Part shown: positions 26,721 to 35,595 of the stretch, one piece after another
How positions within the stretch are numbered: the stretch's first letter is position 1
Layout of the letters: every line of letters begins with the position of its first letter
NCBI GenBank assembly: GCA_015296085.1
Contig: DVDT01000044.1
Span: 62,001 to 126,000 of the forward strand
DNA length: 64,000 nucleotides
Origin: Trichormus sp. M33_DOE_039
GTDB taxonomy: Bacteria; Cyanobacteriota; Cyanobacteriia; Cyanobacteriales; Nostocaceae
Direction of reading: 5' to 3'
The notes under the pieces: generated by a model
The model's database searches: none
The model's input: only the letters and a program-made list of their open reading frames with translations
Told to the model about the DNA's origin: nothing
Position numbers and translations under genes: made by a program

Positions 26721-27923
26721 ATGGATTTTAGTCAACTACTGGCTGAAAACACTCACAGTATCATCGAAAAGTGGATTATTAAAGTCCGTAATGATCGCCA
26801 CATAGAAAGTGCTGATGATTTATCCTACACAGCAATTAAAAACCATATTCCTGATGTTTTTCAGGCGATGATCACGGTTTTGTCACCTACTCAGGAAGGT
26901 GATATTAAATCGATAGTGACAGCTAGTTGGCAGCATGGATTACTGCGTGCTGAACAAGGCTTTGATCCATCCGAAATAGCCCGTGAATACTGTCTACTGA
27001 GAACAGTTATATTTGATACGATAGAGGGAGAATTATCGCAGGCTACACCAGTAGAAATTATTCGTTATATGCGTTTAATTGATGCGGTGATTGATGAGGC
27101 GATCGCCCGCTGTTTTAATAGTTATGTGGGAGAACGCTTGCGGGAATTACAAAATTTGCAAACTGCTTTAACTCTCCATAATGAAGAATTGACGCGTTTA
27201 ATTAATGTCAACCAAGATAAGCTTTCAGAACTTGCGCACGAACTTAAACATCCTTTGACAGCAATTATTGGTTATTCAGATTTATTTTTAAAACAACAAC
27301 GACGAGACATTACTCAAAAAGATAGCTACGTCAATTTAAACCATATTGAACGTGTACTCCGCAATGGTAGACATTTATTGCGGCTAATTAATAATGTGTT
27401 AGAACTTTCACGATATGAAGCAGGTAAACTGCAACTCCAACCTGAACCGATTAACGTCAAAGAATTAATTAACAATGTCTGCGAGATGTTAGAACCACTA
27501 GCAGCAGAGAAGAATTTACAAATGATCTTTAACAGCGATCGCGTACCTCTTGAGGTAATCACAGATGGCTTTCAATTACAACAGATTGTAATCAATCTTG
27601 TGAGCAATGCCATCCGCTACACGGACTCCGGCACTGTTAGTATAGCGTGTCAGGTAATGAATGATGACACATGGGCGATCGCCGTTGCTGATACGGGGAT
27701 TGGTATTGCACCCAAAGACCAAAGCCAAATATTTGAGCCTTATTTTCGTGTCACTTCCGAAAAACGTCCCCGTCTTCCCGACAGCACAGGCTTAGGATTA
27801 GCAATAGTCGCGCGGTTAGTCAAACTACTAAAAGGTGAAATTAATCTAGTGTCTCAAGAGGGTGTTGGCTCTAAGTTCACTGTGACTTTACCATTAGATG
27901 TGACAAAAGAAACCAGTGGCTAG
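26721..27923 (+). CDS. Sensor histidine kinase with RsbRD-type N-terminal domain
   Basis: A 400-residue soluble kinase. Residues 1-135 match the RsbRD_N fold (start LLAENTHSIIEKWI, later SWQHGLLRAEQGF and IIRYMRLIDAVIDEAI), a domain of stressosome proteins. A short coiled coil precedes the HisKA H-box ELAHELKHPLTAIIGYS (His173). The ATPase has N-box NLVSNAIRYT, VADTGIGI and GLGLAI. No receiver or membrane segment is present, and no response regulator gene is adjacent. The input is probably cytoplasmic. Confidence 0.88.
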   Translation: MDFSQLLAENTHSIIEKWIIKVRNDRHIESADDLSYTAIKNHIPDVFQAMITVLSPTQEGDIKSIVTASWQHGLLRAEQGFDPSEIAREYCLLRTVIFDTIEGELSQATPVEIIRYMRLIDAVIDEAIARCFNSYVGERLRELQNLQTALTLHNEELTRLINVNQDKLSELAHELKHPLTAIIGYSDLFLKQQRRDITQKDSYVNLNHIERVLRNGRHLLRLINNVLELSRYEAGKLQLQPEPINVKELINNVCEMLEPLAAEKNLQMIFNSDRVPLEVITDGFQLQQIVINLVSNAIRYTDSGTVSIACQVMNDDTWAIAVADTGIGIAPKDQSQIFEPYFRVTSEKRPRLPDSTGLGLAIVARLVKLLKGEINLVSQEGVGSKFTVTLPLDVTKETSG

Positions 27924-28109
27924 TGGTCTAATATTGCACACCAGCTTTTGGTTACCAAGAAATAAATTTCTTGCTTAAGCTCATCTTCTCACATAGGCGT
28001 TAGCGCAGCTTACCGGAGGTATCGCTTTGGAGAATGTAGAGATTTGCTTTAACGTATGTCATAGATATCTTAAGCAATCTCATCAAGTCGTAATTTTATT
28101 AATATTCAT

Positions 28110-28523
28110 CTATTCAAACACATACTTTTCTGCCACCTTCCAATAGCGAGAGAATCTCTTGAGATCAATATATCCGTTGTAATCAAAAAACGGTTCTACC
28201 TCAAACACTTCGAGTTTTAAAGAATGCTCAATTTCATCGCAGATATGATGAAAGCGGGGACTAGGACTATCGGCTGTCGCTACTAAATTAGCCTTGTTTT
28301 CCTTAGCAAAAGCTAAAATCTCTTGCGCTACATTACCACGACGAATTTCCACAGGTAACTCTAGCAAGCATTCATAAATAAAAGTCAACCGCTTCAGACT
28401 AAGTTGCCACTCTTCGATCAAAGCATCATCCCAAACCCAAATAGCAGGTGCATCTGGGTATGCTTGGAAAGCAGGGTTGTAAGGACTGAGACAGTCGCCG
28501 TGTATCCAAATAATTTTAGTCAT
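28110..28523 (-). CDS. Photolyase N-terminal (antenna-fold) domain as a separate protein
   Basis: A 137-residue protein. KIIWIHGDCLSPYNPAF and YPDAPAIWVWD are the typical first strand and following loop of the photolyase alpha/beta domain. LSLKRLTFIYECLLELP and NVAQEILAFAKENKANLV continue that fold. There is no FAD-binding helical domain on this chain. That domain is on the neighbouring gene (28555-29397), 31 bp upstream in the same operon. Together they would equal one split photolyase/cryptochrome. Whether an antenna cofactor binds is unknown. Confidence 0.72.
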   Translation of the reverse strand: MTKIIWIHGDCLSPYNPAFQAYPDAPAIWVWDDALIEEWQLSLKRLTFIYECLLELPVEIRRGNVAQEILAFAKENKANLVATADSPSPRFHHICDEIEHSLKLEVFEVEPFFDYNGYIDLKRFSRYWKVAEKYVFE

Positions 28524-28554
28524 TAGTTAATAGTTATTATTTTTGTATCACCTG

Positions 28555-29397
28555 TCACCTATTCTTATTTCTTCCTTTCTGCCAACTTTGACTGTTAGGT
28601 TTTTTGCTAAATTCTCCTTTGGGAAACAGGCGTTGTTCTAATTCCTCATAACTACCTTCAAAATCGCAATGACCGTAGAGAGGACATTTCTGACAATACA
28701 CTTCCTTGGTGTAACGTTCTAAATTTTCGCGGTTGAAAAAATAAGGTTTATGACTAAAGGTGCTAGCTACCCATTGCCAAGACATATTGTTACTCGCAGG
28801 ATCGCCGTCTAATAAATGTTCTAGAAACCATTTTGCACCTGCTTGCCAGCGAATACGCCGCCAATGAACAATATATGCGGCTAACCACATCCGCATATGG
28901 TTATGTAAATAGCCAGTTTCTCGTAATTCCTGACTGAAGTGGTCGATGCAAACCAAACCTGTACTACCCTCTTGGATATCTTGGGGTAACTCCGCCGCAT
29001 ATTCTGCTGTGGTATAGCCGGTTTTATATTCTTCTTGATCTTGCCAAATATCATTGCCTAACTTGGCATATAATCTTTGCCAATAATCCCGCCAACCCAA
29101 TTCGTTGATGAGTTTTTTTGCATCATCACGATTTTGGACTTTATCCAGCACATAATCTCGAATTTCTCGCAGACTTAATACCCCGTAGCGAATATATGGT
29201 GACAGCTTAGTTACGTCACCTGTTAAAAAATTACGGGTTTTTGCGTATGATAATGGTTTGACCTGTTGTAAGGCTTTTTGGGCTGCTTTCCTGCCTCCAA
29301 AAGTTTTGCTGACATGATCATCGCGTTCTGCGGCTTGAGGAAATTGTTCCCGTAGATATGTAATTAATTCGTCCCGACTGGCAAATTCACGCCGCAT
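28555..29397 (-). CDS. FAD-binding domain of photolyase/cryptochrome family, stand-alone
   Basis: A 280-residue helical protein matching the C-terminal FAD domain. Recognisable stretches are TKLSPYIRYGVLSLREI, INELGWRDYWQRLY, HNHMRMWLAAYIVHWRRI and GDPASNNMSWQWVASTFS, the FAD-pocket hallmark. The usual N-terminal antenna domain is absent and appears as the next gene. Four cysteines (150, 235, 238, 244) are placed much like the [4Fe-4S] ligands of FeS-BCP/CryB photolyases (one distant Cys, then C-x2-C, then another), suggesting an iron-sulfur cluster. Role: light-dependent DNA repair or blue-light sensing. Confidence 0.82.
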   Translation of the reverse strand: MRREFASRDELITYLREQFPQAAERDDHVSKTFGGRKAAQKALQQVKPLSYAKTRNFLTGDVTKLSPYIRYGVLSLREIRDYVLDKVQNRDDAKKLINELGWRDYWQRLYAKLGNDIWQDQEEYKTGYTTAEYAAELPQDIQEGSTGLVCIDHFSQELRETGYLHNHMRMWLAAYIVHWRRIRWQAGAKWFLEHLLDGDPASNNMSWQWVASTFSHKPYFFNRENLERYTKEVYCQKCPLYGHCDFEGSYEELEQRLFPKGEFSKKPNSQSWQKGRNKNR

Positions 29398-29636
29398 AAA
29401 TTCACTGGTTTACAGAACTTAACAAATAGCAATATATATTTTAAGGATAGTACAGTCTAGGGAAAATCAAGCTCACAATCATGGTTTCCATATTTTCTTG
29501 CTATTTTCGTACTCAGATCCGGCAACATGGGAGTAATTTTATACCTTGAGATATACTGCTAATTAAACCCATAGATTGATGGAGAAAGGAGAAGTGAAAG
29601 CGAGACTGTGGAATAGGATTCATATCAAGTAGCAAA

Positions 29637-30293
29637 ATGGTATCTCGACAATATCAACGTGCAATCGGCACATTTAGAAACAGACAAGAAGCCGAACAAG
29701 CATTACACGACCTCAAAAACTCTGGTTTCTCAATGGATCGGGTGTCTATCCTCGCAAAAGATGCCGATCGCAATGAGCAAATTGCTGGTGCAGAAGTCAA
29801 AGATCAGGGAGACACCGAGGCTAGAGAAGGTGCTGGTATTGGTGCAACAACAGGTACTGTCTTGGGTGGAATTGGCGGTTTACTCGTCGGTTTGGAAGCT
29901 TTATTAATCCCAGGTGCAGGGCCTTTCCTGGCTGCTGGAACGATCACCACAACCCTGGCTGGTGCGGGTATCGGTGCAGCCGCAGGTGGTATTGTAGGAG
30001 CATTGACTGGTTTAGGTATTCCTGAAGAAGACGCAAGAAATTATAGTGATCGCGTTTCTCAAGGTGAATACTTAGTGATTATTGAAGGTACAACCACTGA
30101 ACTTGAAAGCGCAGGCAGAATTTTAAGCGATCGCGGTGTTCGGAATTGGCAAGTACATCACATGAGTGACACTCGTGGTTATAGCAGCAATACAGCACCA
30201 GCAGGTACTCAGCGAGATAGGGACATATATCCAGGAACAGCACCTGATCACAATGCAGTGGAAATTATTGATAATCGCGATCGCTTGAGATAG
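29637..30293 (+). CDS. General stress protein 17M-like domain protein
   Basis: A 218-residue protein. The N-terminal AIGTFRNRQEAEQALHDLKN and FSMDRVSILAKD match the GSP17M-like (flavinator of succinate/stress) domain. A long Gly/Ala-rich hydrophobic stretch (about residues 65-125, with GIGATTGTVLGGIGGLLVGL) could insert in a membrane. It is followed by YSDRVSQGEYLVIIEG and a low-complexity tail. Such proteins are stress-induced in cyanobacteria; molecular role unknown. Confidence 0.8.
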   Translation: MVSRQYQRAIGTFRNRQEAEQALHDLKNSGFSMDRVSILAKDADRNEQIAGAEVKDQGDTEAREGAGIGATTGTVLGGIGGLLVGLEALLIPGAGPFLAAGTITTTLAGAGIGAAAGGIVGALTGLGIPEEDARNYSDRVSQGEYLVIIEGTTTELESAGRILSDRGVRNWQVHHMSDTRGYSSNTAPAGTQRDRDIYPGTAPDHNAVEIIDNRDRLR

Positions 30294-30350
30294 CTTCAGC
30301 GTCCTAATTCCCTAGGAATGCAAAACAGTCCACTCCGCAATAATTATTAC

Positions 30351-30375
30351 AACCCTTCCTAATCTGGGAAGGGTT
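30351..30375 (+). terminator. Hairpin terminator after the stress protein gene
   Basis: AACCCTTCC and GGAAGGGTT form a perfect 9-bp stem around TAATCTG, followed by AAGTATTTTGATTT. It lies 58 bases after the stop codon. The 329 bp gap 30294-30622 contains nothing else I can name. Confidence 0.6.
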
Positions 30376-30622
30376 AAGTATTTTGATTTCAAAAATAGGC
30401 GTTGCATAAATGCGGGATGAATTGGGACTTTTGTACAAAGCAGAATATTGATTCTTTGCGTCTTTGCTCCTTTGCGTGAGACAAAAATCATCCCACTAAT
30501 CAGCAACGCCCAAAAATATAGTTATCACCCCTAGCCTCACTATCCTCTTTAATACAAAATTTATCTGTGAAGTACGCTAGAAAAGCTAAACTAGTCAGAT
30601 AAAAACCTTACCTGCCGAAGCG

Positions 30623-32602
30623 ATGAGCCTCTGCATCAACCCCCAATGCACTAATCCTCAGAATCCTGATAACATCCTATTTTGCCAAGCTTGTGGTTCA
30701 GAGTTGCTCCTAGAAGGATGTTATCGTGTAGTGAATTTTCTAGGTGGTGGTGGCTTTGGTAAAACTTATGCAATCTATGATGCGCGGACTCAAACCACGA
30801 AAGTTCTCAAAATTTTAATCAATCATCACCCGAAAGCGATCGAGTTATTTCAACGGGAAGCAGAGGTTCTCACACACCTAAATCACCCTGGTATCCCCAA
30901 AGTCGAACCCAATGGTTACTTTATCTATTTTTCTAGAAATAGCCAAGAGCCATTACATTGCCTAGTCATGGAAAAAATTGATGGTCTAGATTTAAGTGCA
31001 TACTTAAAAAAAAGGGACTATCGACCCATTGACCAAAAATTAGCCTTCCAATGGTTCAAAGAAACCATCATTATCCTTCAGCAAGTTCATCAACAAGGTT
31101 TATTTCACCGCGATATCAAACCATCTAACATTATGTTAAGGGCAGATGGTCGTCTCGCCCTCATTGATTTCGGTACAGCTAGAGCAATCACCCAAACCTA
31201 CATCGCCAAGCAATCTGCGGGACAAGTTACAGGTGTAATTTCCGCAGGTTACACACCATCAGAACAAATTCATGGTCAGGCTGTACAACAGTCAGATTTT
31301 TTCGCTTTAGGTAGAACTTTCGTTTACTTACTAACTGGAAAAGAACCAACAGACTCGCTGATTTACAACACTTATAACGATGAATTAAGCTGGCGTAATC
31401 ATACAAATATCCAACCGAAATTTGCAGATTTACTAGATCAAATGATGGCGCGTTTACCTAGTCAACGCCCTCAAAATACACAACTAATTCTGCAAAAAAT
31501 AGCAGAAATTGAGCGTGATTTAAATCAGCCACCACCGCGACCACAACCAGTAGTGCCATCATCAAATAGACGTACATTAATTAAATTACTTGGCTTTGGT
31601 GGATTAGGAGTAGCTTTAGCTGGATTAATATACACAATATTACCCAAAAATAAATCAAGACTAGTTGTTTCACGATTGGGAGACGGTGACTATAAAACTA
31701 TCACAGAAGCAATTGAGAATGCCCAACCAAACACACGCATTGTTATACGTCCTGGTTTATATCTAGAAGGTGTAGTAATTAACAAACCACTAGAAATTAC
31801 TGGTGATGGCTCTAGAGCCGATATTGTAATTGAAAGTCAAAATTCAGATTGTATTTTAATGAAAGCTGATACAGCTACAGTCAGTGGTTTAACCTTGCGT
31901 TGTGCATCTGGCAAGAATAACAAAAAATTTTACGGTGTGGATATTCCCCAAGGACAACTAACATTAGAAAATTGTGATATCACCTCTGATTCTTTAGCTT
32001 GTGTAGCCATTCATGGTTCAACTGCTAATCCTATTATTCGTAATTGTGAGATTCATGATGGTAAATCTAGTGGTGTGTTTGTCTACAATAATGCTCAAGG
32101 CACAATAGAAGACAGCCATTTCTATAGCACTACTTTATCAGGTGTTACTATTCAAGAAGGTGGTAATCCTACTGTTCAGCGTTGTAGAATCCGTGATGGT
32201 GGAATTCTGATTGATCAAGATGGTAAAGGTACGATCAACAGTTGCGAAATTCTCAACACAACATTAGGTGCAGGTATAGAAATCAGAAAAAATGGCAACC
32301 CTTTAATAGAAAACTGTGAAATTCGTGATGGGAAAGGTGGCGGCATATTAGTAGATAAAAATGGTCAAGGCATAATTAAAAAATGTAATATCTTCAACAA
32401 TACCTTATCAGGTATAGAAATTCGGAATGACAGTAATCTTGTGATTAGAGATTGTAAAATTAATAGCAATCAAGAATATGCTATATATATTCATGACAGA
32501 GGTACATGTACAGTAGAAAGTTCTGATTTGATAGATAATGTCAAAGGTACATTTAATATAGATAGCACCTCTCAAGTACAGAAAAGTAACAATCAAGAAT
32601 AA
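30623..32602 (+). CDS. Ser/Thr protein kinase with zinc ribbon and C-terminal beta-helix (copy 1)
   Basis: A 659-residue protein. Residues 4-24 form a zinc ribbon (C4, C9, C21, C24 in CINPQC and CQACG). The Hanks-type kinase follows (about 33-290), with glycine loop GGGGFGKTY, catalytic HRDIKPSNIM and DFGTAR. One transmembrane segment lies near 318-336 (GFGGLGVALAGLIYTIL), and a right-handed parallel beta-helix of about 300 residues follows. The beta-helix has repeated units such as NPIIRNCEIHDG and NPLIENCEIRDG. Topology places the kinase in the cytoplasm and the beta-helix outside or in the periplasm, where it may sense polysaccharide. A paralogue lies 570 bp downstream, across a peroxiredoxin gene. 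Confidence 0.9.
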   Translation: MSLCINPQCTNPQNPDNILFCQACGSELLLEGCYRVVNFLGGGGFGKTYAIYDARTQTTKVLKILINHHPKAIELFQREAEVLTHLNHPGIPKVEPNGYFIYFSRNSQEPLHCLVMEKIDGLDLSAYLKKRDYRPIDQKLAFQWFKETIIILQQVHQQGLFHRDIKPSNIMLRADGRLALIDFGTARAITQTYIAKQSAGQVTGVISAGYTPSEQIHGQAVQQSDFFALGRTFVYLLTGKEPTDSLIYNTYNDELSWRNHTNIQPKFADLLDQMMARLPSQRPQNTQLILQKIAEIERDLNQPPPRPQPVVPSSNRRTLIKLLGFGGLGVALAGLIYTILPKNKSRLVVSRLGDGDYKTITEAIENAQPNTRIVIRPGLYLEGVVINKPLEITGDGSRADIVIESQNSDCILMKADTATVSGLTLRCASGKNNKKFYGVDIPQGQLTLENCDITSDSLACVAIHGSTANPIIRNCEIHDGKSSGVFVYNNAQGTIEDSHFYSTTLSGVTIQEGGNPTVQRCRIRDGGILIDQDGKGTINSCEILNTTLGAGIEIRKNGNPLIENCEIRDGKGGGILVDKNGQGIIKKCNIFNNTLSGIEIRNDSNLVIRDCKINSNQEYAIYIHDRGTCTVESSDLIDNVKGTFNIDSTSQVQKSNNQE

Positions 32603-32637
32603 TATTAATTACGAATTTTAATTACTATTAACTTACT

Positions 32638-33117
32638 ATGACCAAAATTCCCCAAATCGGACAAAAAGCACCCGATTTTTCTACCCCAGACCAAAATGGC
32701 AATCTGGTTAGTCTCGCTGAATTAAACAATCAGTGGATTGTAATTTATTTCTATCCGAAAGATAATACTCCTGGTTGCACTACAGAAGCACAAGATTTTA
32801 CCAATTTAAATCAGGAATTTAGTCAATTAGATGCAAAAATTTTAGGTGTAAGTCCCGATTCTGGTAAATCCCATTGCAAATTTATTGATAAATATAACTT
32901 GTCCATGATCCTATTAAGTGATCCAGAACATCAGCTGATTGAGGCTTATGGTGCTTGGCGTTTAAAGAAGTTTATGGGTAAAGAATATATGGGTGTTGCA
33001 CGTTCAACATTCCTGATTTCACCTGACAAAATTATTGCCTATACTTGGCCAGATGTGAAAGTCAAAGGTCATGCTCAAGCAGTGTTGAATAAGTTGCAAG
33101 AATTAGTAGCTAATTAA
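32638..33117 (+). CDS. Peroxiredoxin, BCP/PrxQ family
   Basis: A 159-residue thioredoxin-fold peroxidase. The active-site NTPGCTTEAQDF has peroxidatic Cys47, but the i+5 position is Gln52, not the resolving Cys seen in common PrxQ/BCP. The only other cysteine is Cys80 (KSHCKF), a position that can act as resolver in helix-3-type PrxQ members. It reduces H2O2 and organic peroxides. It is inserted between two paralogous kinase genes with gaps of only 35 and 50 bp, so the three are likely co-transcribed. Confidence 0.92.
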   Translation: MTKIPQIGQKAPDFSTPDQNGNLVSLAELNNQWIVIYFYPKDNTPGCTTEAQDFTNLNQEFSQLDAKILGVSPDSGKSHCKFIDKYNLSMILLSDPEHQLIEAYGAWRLKKFMGKEYMGVARSTFLISPDKIIAYTWPDVKVKGHAQAVLNKLQELVAN

Positions 33118-33167
33118 CCACAAAATTAAAGGTAAAATATCAGAAATATCTGATACCTGACACCTCA

Positions 33168-35138
33168 ATGAGCCTCTGCATCAATCCGCATTGTTCCAAT
33201 CCGCAAAATAGCGACAATGAACTATTTTGCCTCAGTTGCGGTTCAGAACTCCTGTTGCAAGGACACTATCGAGTAGTACGTCAATTAGGTAGCGGCGGTT
33301 TTGGAGTCACTTTTGAAATTACCGCAGCGCGAAGCAACGTCCCCAAAGTTTTAAAAGTCCTGATTAACAATCAGCCAAAAGCAGTTGAACTCTTTCAACA
33401 AGAAGCGCAGGTATTGAGCCAACTCAATCATCCTGGAATTCCCAAAGTAGAAGCAGATAGCTACTTTACTTATTTTCCTAGAAATGGCCAAAGTCCAGTT
33501 CATTGTCTGGTCATGGAAAAAATTGTGGGGAATGATTTGCAAAAGTATATGGAAAATCGCGGTATGCGCCCGATTGACCAAACTTTAGCAGTTGAATGGT
33601 TGCGGGAAATCGTCGATATTTTACAACAGGTTCACAACCAAAACTTCTTCCATCGAGATATCAAGCCACCTAATATTATGTTGAAGGCTGATGGACACTT
33701 GGCATTGATTGATTTTGGTACAGTCAGAGAAGTTACCCAAACCTATCATCTAGCTCAGTCTCAAGGAAGAGTCACAAAAATCGTTTCCGCAGGTTACACT
33801 CCTTTGGAACAAATGAACTCTCAGTCCATACCACAGTCTGATTTTTTTGCGTTAGGACGAACTTTTGTCTATCTGCTAACAGGAAAACAACCTCTTGATT
33901 CAGAAATTTATGACCTGCAAAACGATGAAATAAAATGGCGTGATTATGCACCTCAGATTTCATCTAAATTTGCAGATTTGATTGATGAAATGATGGCACG
34001 ATTGCCTAGCCAACGCCCTCAAAATACGGGGATAATCTTACAAAGATTACGAGAACTTAATGATGAATTCACGCCCCCAACTCAACCTTCACCAACTAGA
34101 AGAAAATTGATGAAATTTCTCGGTTTCGGTACTTTGGGATTAGTTGCAACAGGATTAATCTACGCCATCTTTCCCAAAACGAAATCACAACTGGTCGTTT
34201 CTAGATTAGGTGATGGTGACTATAAAAGTATTAGTGAAGCCATTAACAATGCTAAGGCTGGTATGAGTATTGTGGTGCGTCCTGGAACATATCAAGAAAG
34301 TCTCATTTTGGATAAGCCAATAAAAATCATTGGTGGTGGTTCGAGAGCAGAAATTATCATTGAAAGTAAAGAATCTAATTGCATTTTGATGCAAACAGAT
34401 TATGCTGAGGTGCGTGGTTTAACACTGCGAGGTCAGGGGAGGCAAAATAACAAACAATATTTTGCGGTAGATGTGACTCAGGGACAGCTAATTTTGGAAG
34501 ACTGCGATATTGTTTCTGATTCCTTGGCTTGCGTAGGTGTAACAGGTACAACAGCTAACCCTATAATTCGGCGTTGCCAAATTCACGAAGGTCAAGGAGG
34601 GGGAATTTTAGTTTACGAAAATGGTAACGGTACGGTAGAGGATAGTGATATTTTTGCTAATGCTTTTTCTGGGATAGAAGTCAGAATGCAGAGCAAATTT
34701 ATAGTTAGAGAATGCAGAATTTACAACGGCAATACAGGTGGTATTTTCGTAGATAAGCAGTCTCAAGCGACTGTAGAAAATTGCGATATTTTTGAGAATT
34801 CATTTGCTGGCGTAACGGTTAGTAATGATAGTAATATCCTCATTCGAGATTGCAAAATTTATGATGGCAAGCAAGGTGGAATTTTATTTGATATTCAGGC
34901 AAAAGGAAGATTGGATAACTGTGAGATTTCTGGACATAAATTGTCGGGTATGGAAATTAGGAACAGTTCTAATTGTATTGTTATCGGTTGTAAGATAAAC
35001 CGAAATAATGAGTATGGTGTTTATGTACACGACAACGCTAAAGCTTCAGTAGAAAACTCTGATTTAACTGGAAATTTACGTGGTGCTTTTAGTATCGATA
35101 ACAAATCACAAGTACAGCGTAATGGTAATCAAGAATAG
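33168..35138 (+). CDS. Ser/Thr protein kinase with zinc ribbon and C-terminal beta-helix (copy 2)
   Basis: A 656-residue paralogue of the 30623 protein, sharing its layout. It has the N-terminal zinc ribbon CINPHC and CLSCG, kinase motifs GSGGFGVTF, HRDIKPPNIM and DFGTVR, one membrane segment (GFGTLGLVATGLIYAIF) and a long right-handed beta-helix. Similarity is strongest in the kinase and the helix start, while repeat number and loops differ. A tandem duplication around the peroxiredoxin gene is the simplest history. Substrates unknown. Confidence 0.9.
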   Translation: MSLCINPHCSNPQNSDNELFCLSCGSELLLQGHYRVVRQLGSGGFGVTFEITAARSNVPKVLKVLINNQPKAVELFQQEAQVLSQLNHPGIPKVEADSYFTYFPRNGQSPVHCLVMEKIVGNDLQKYMENRGMRPIDQTLAVEWLREIVDILQQVHNQNFFHRDIKPPNIMLKADGHLALIDFGTVREVTQTYHLAQSQGRVTKIVSAGYTPLEQMNSQSIPQSDFFALGRTFVYLLTGKQPLDSEIYDLQNDEIKWRDYAPQISSKFADLIDEMMARLPSQRPQNTGIILQRLRELNDEFTPPTQPSPTRRKLMKFLGFGTLGLVATGLIYAIFPKTKSQLVVSRLGDGDYKSISEAINNAKAGMSIVVRPGTYQESLILDKPIKIIGGGSRAEIIIESKESNCILMQTDYAEVRGLTLRGQGRQNNKQYFAVDVTQGQLILEDCDIVSDSLACVGVTGTTANPIIRRCQIHEGQGGGILVYENGNGTVEDSDIFANAFSGIEVRMQSKFIVRECRIYNGNTGGIFVDKQSQATVENCDIFENSFAGVTVSNDSNILIRDCKIYDGKQGGILFDIQAKGRLDNCEISGHKLSGMEIRNSSNCIVIGCKINRNNEYGVYVHDNAKASVENSDLTGNLRGAFSIDNKSQVQRNGNQE

Positions 35139-35372
35139 ATTAGCCAATAGTTAATAATCTGTAAATTTTATCTTCAAATTTGAACTTTCTAATAGTCTTA
35201 AAATCTGTAATTTCATTTTGTATAATAAAAAAGTTATTAGAACTAAAGAGGAGCTTAATCTTCCTAATAATTGTAAGTAGATAGGTGTAAACAAATATAA
35301 TATATTTGGTCATTAAGAGATGCTAAACCAACACCATGAGAGATATTTTATAAAGTAAACCTTAAATTTGTA

Positions 35373-35421
35373 GGGTGCGTTAAAGCAACGCCCAACGCAC
35401 CGCATGATCATGGTGCGTTAT
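35373..35421. repeat. GGTGCGTTA-type interspersed repeat
   Basis: GTAGGGTGCGTTAAAGCAAC with partner units CGCACCG and TGGTGCGTTA in opposing orientation. It is a widespread cyanobacterial dispersed repeat able to form small hairpins. It lies in the 457 bp gap 35139-35595, which otherwise is AT-rich with no gene I can support. Confidence 0.55.
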
Positions 35422-35595
35422 GGCAATTTATACTGTTGCTCGTACTCAAATCCTGAAAATGCCGTCACACAACGGCAATAAAGCGGGAGGAAAATCCACA
35501 CCGCTTTTTGCCTCCCCTACTTAATATCTACTTTATAAATAGGCTCTTACAGAGTTCTGGATATTTAAAAAAATAAGTCAAATCTTGAGATTATT

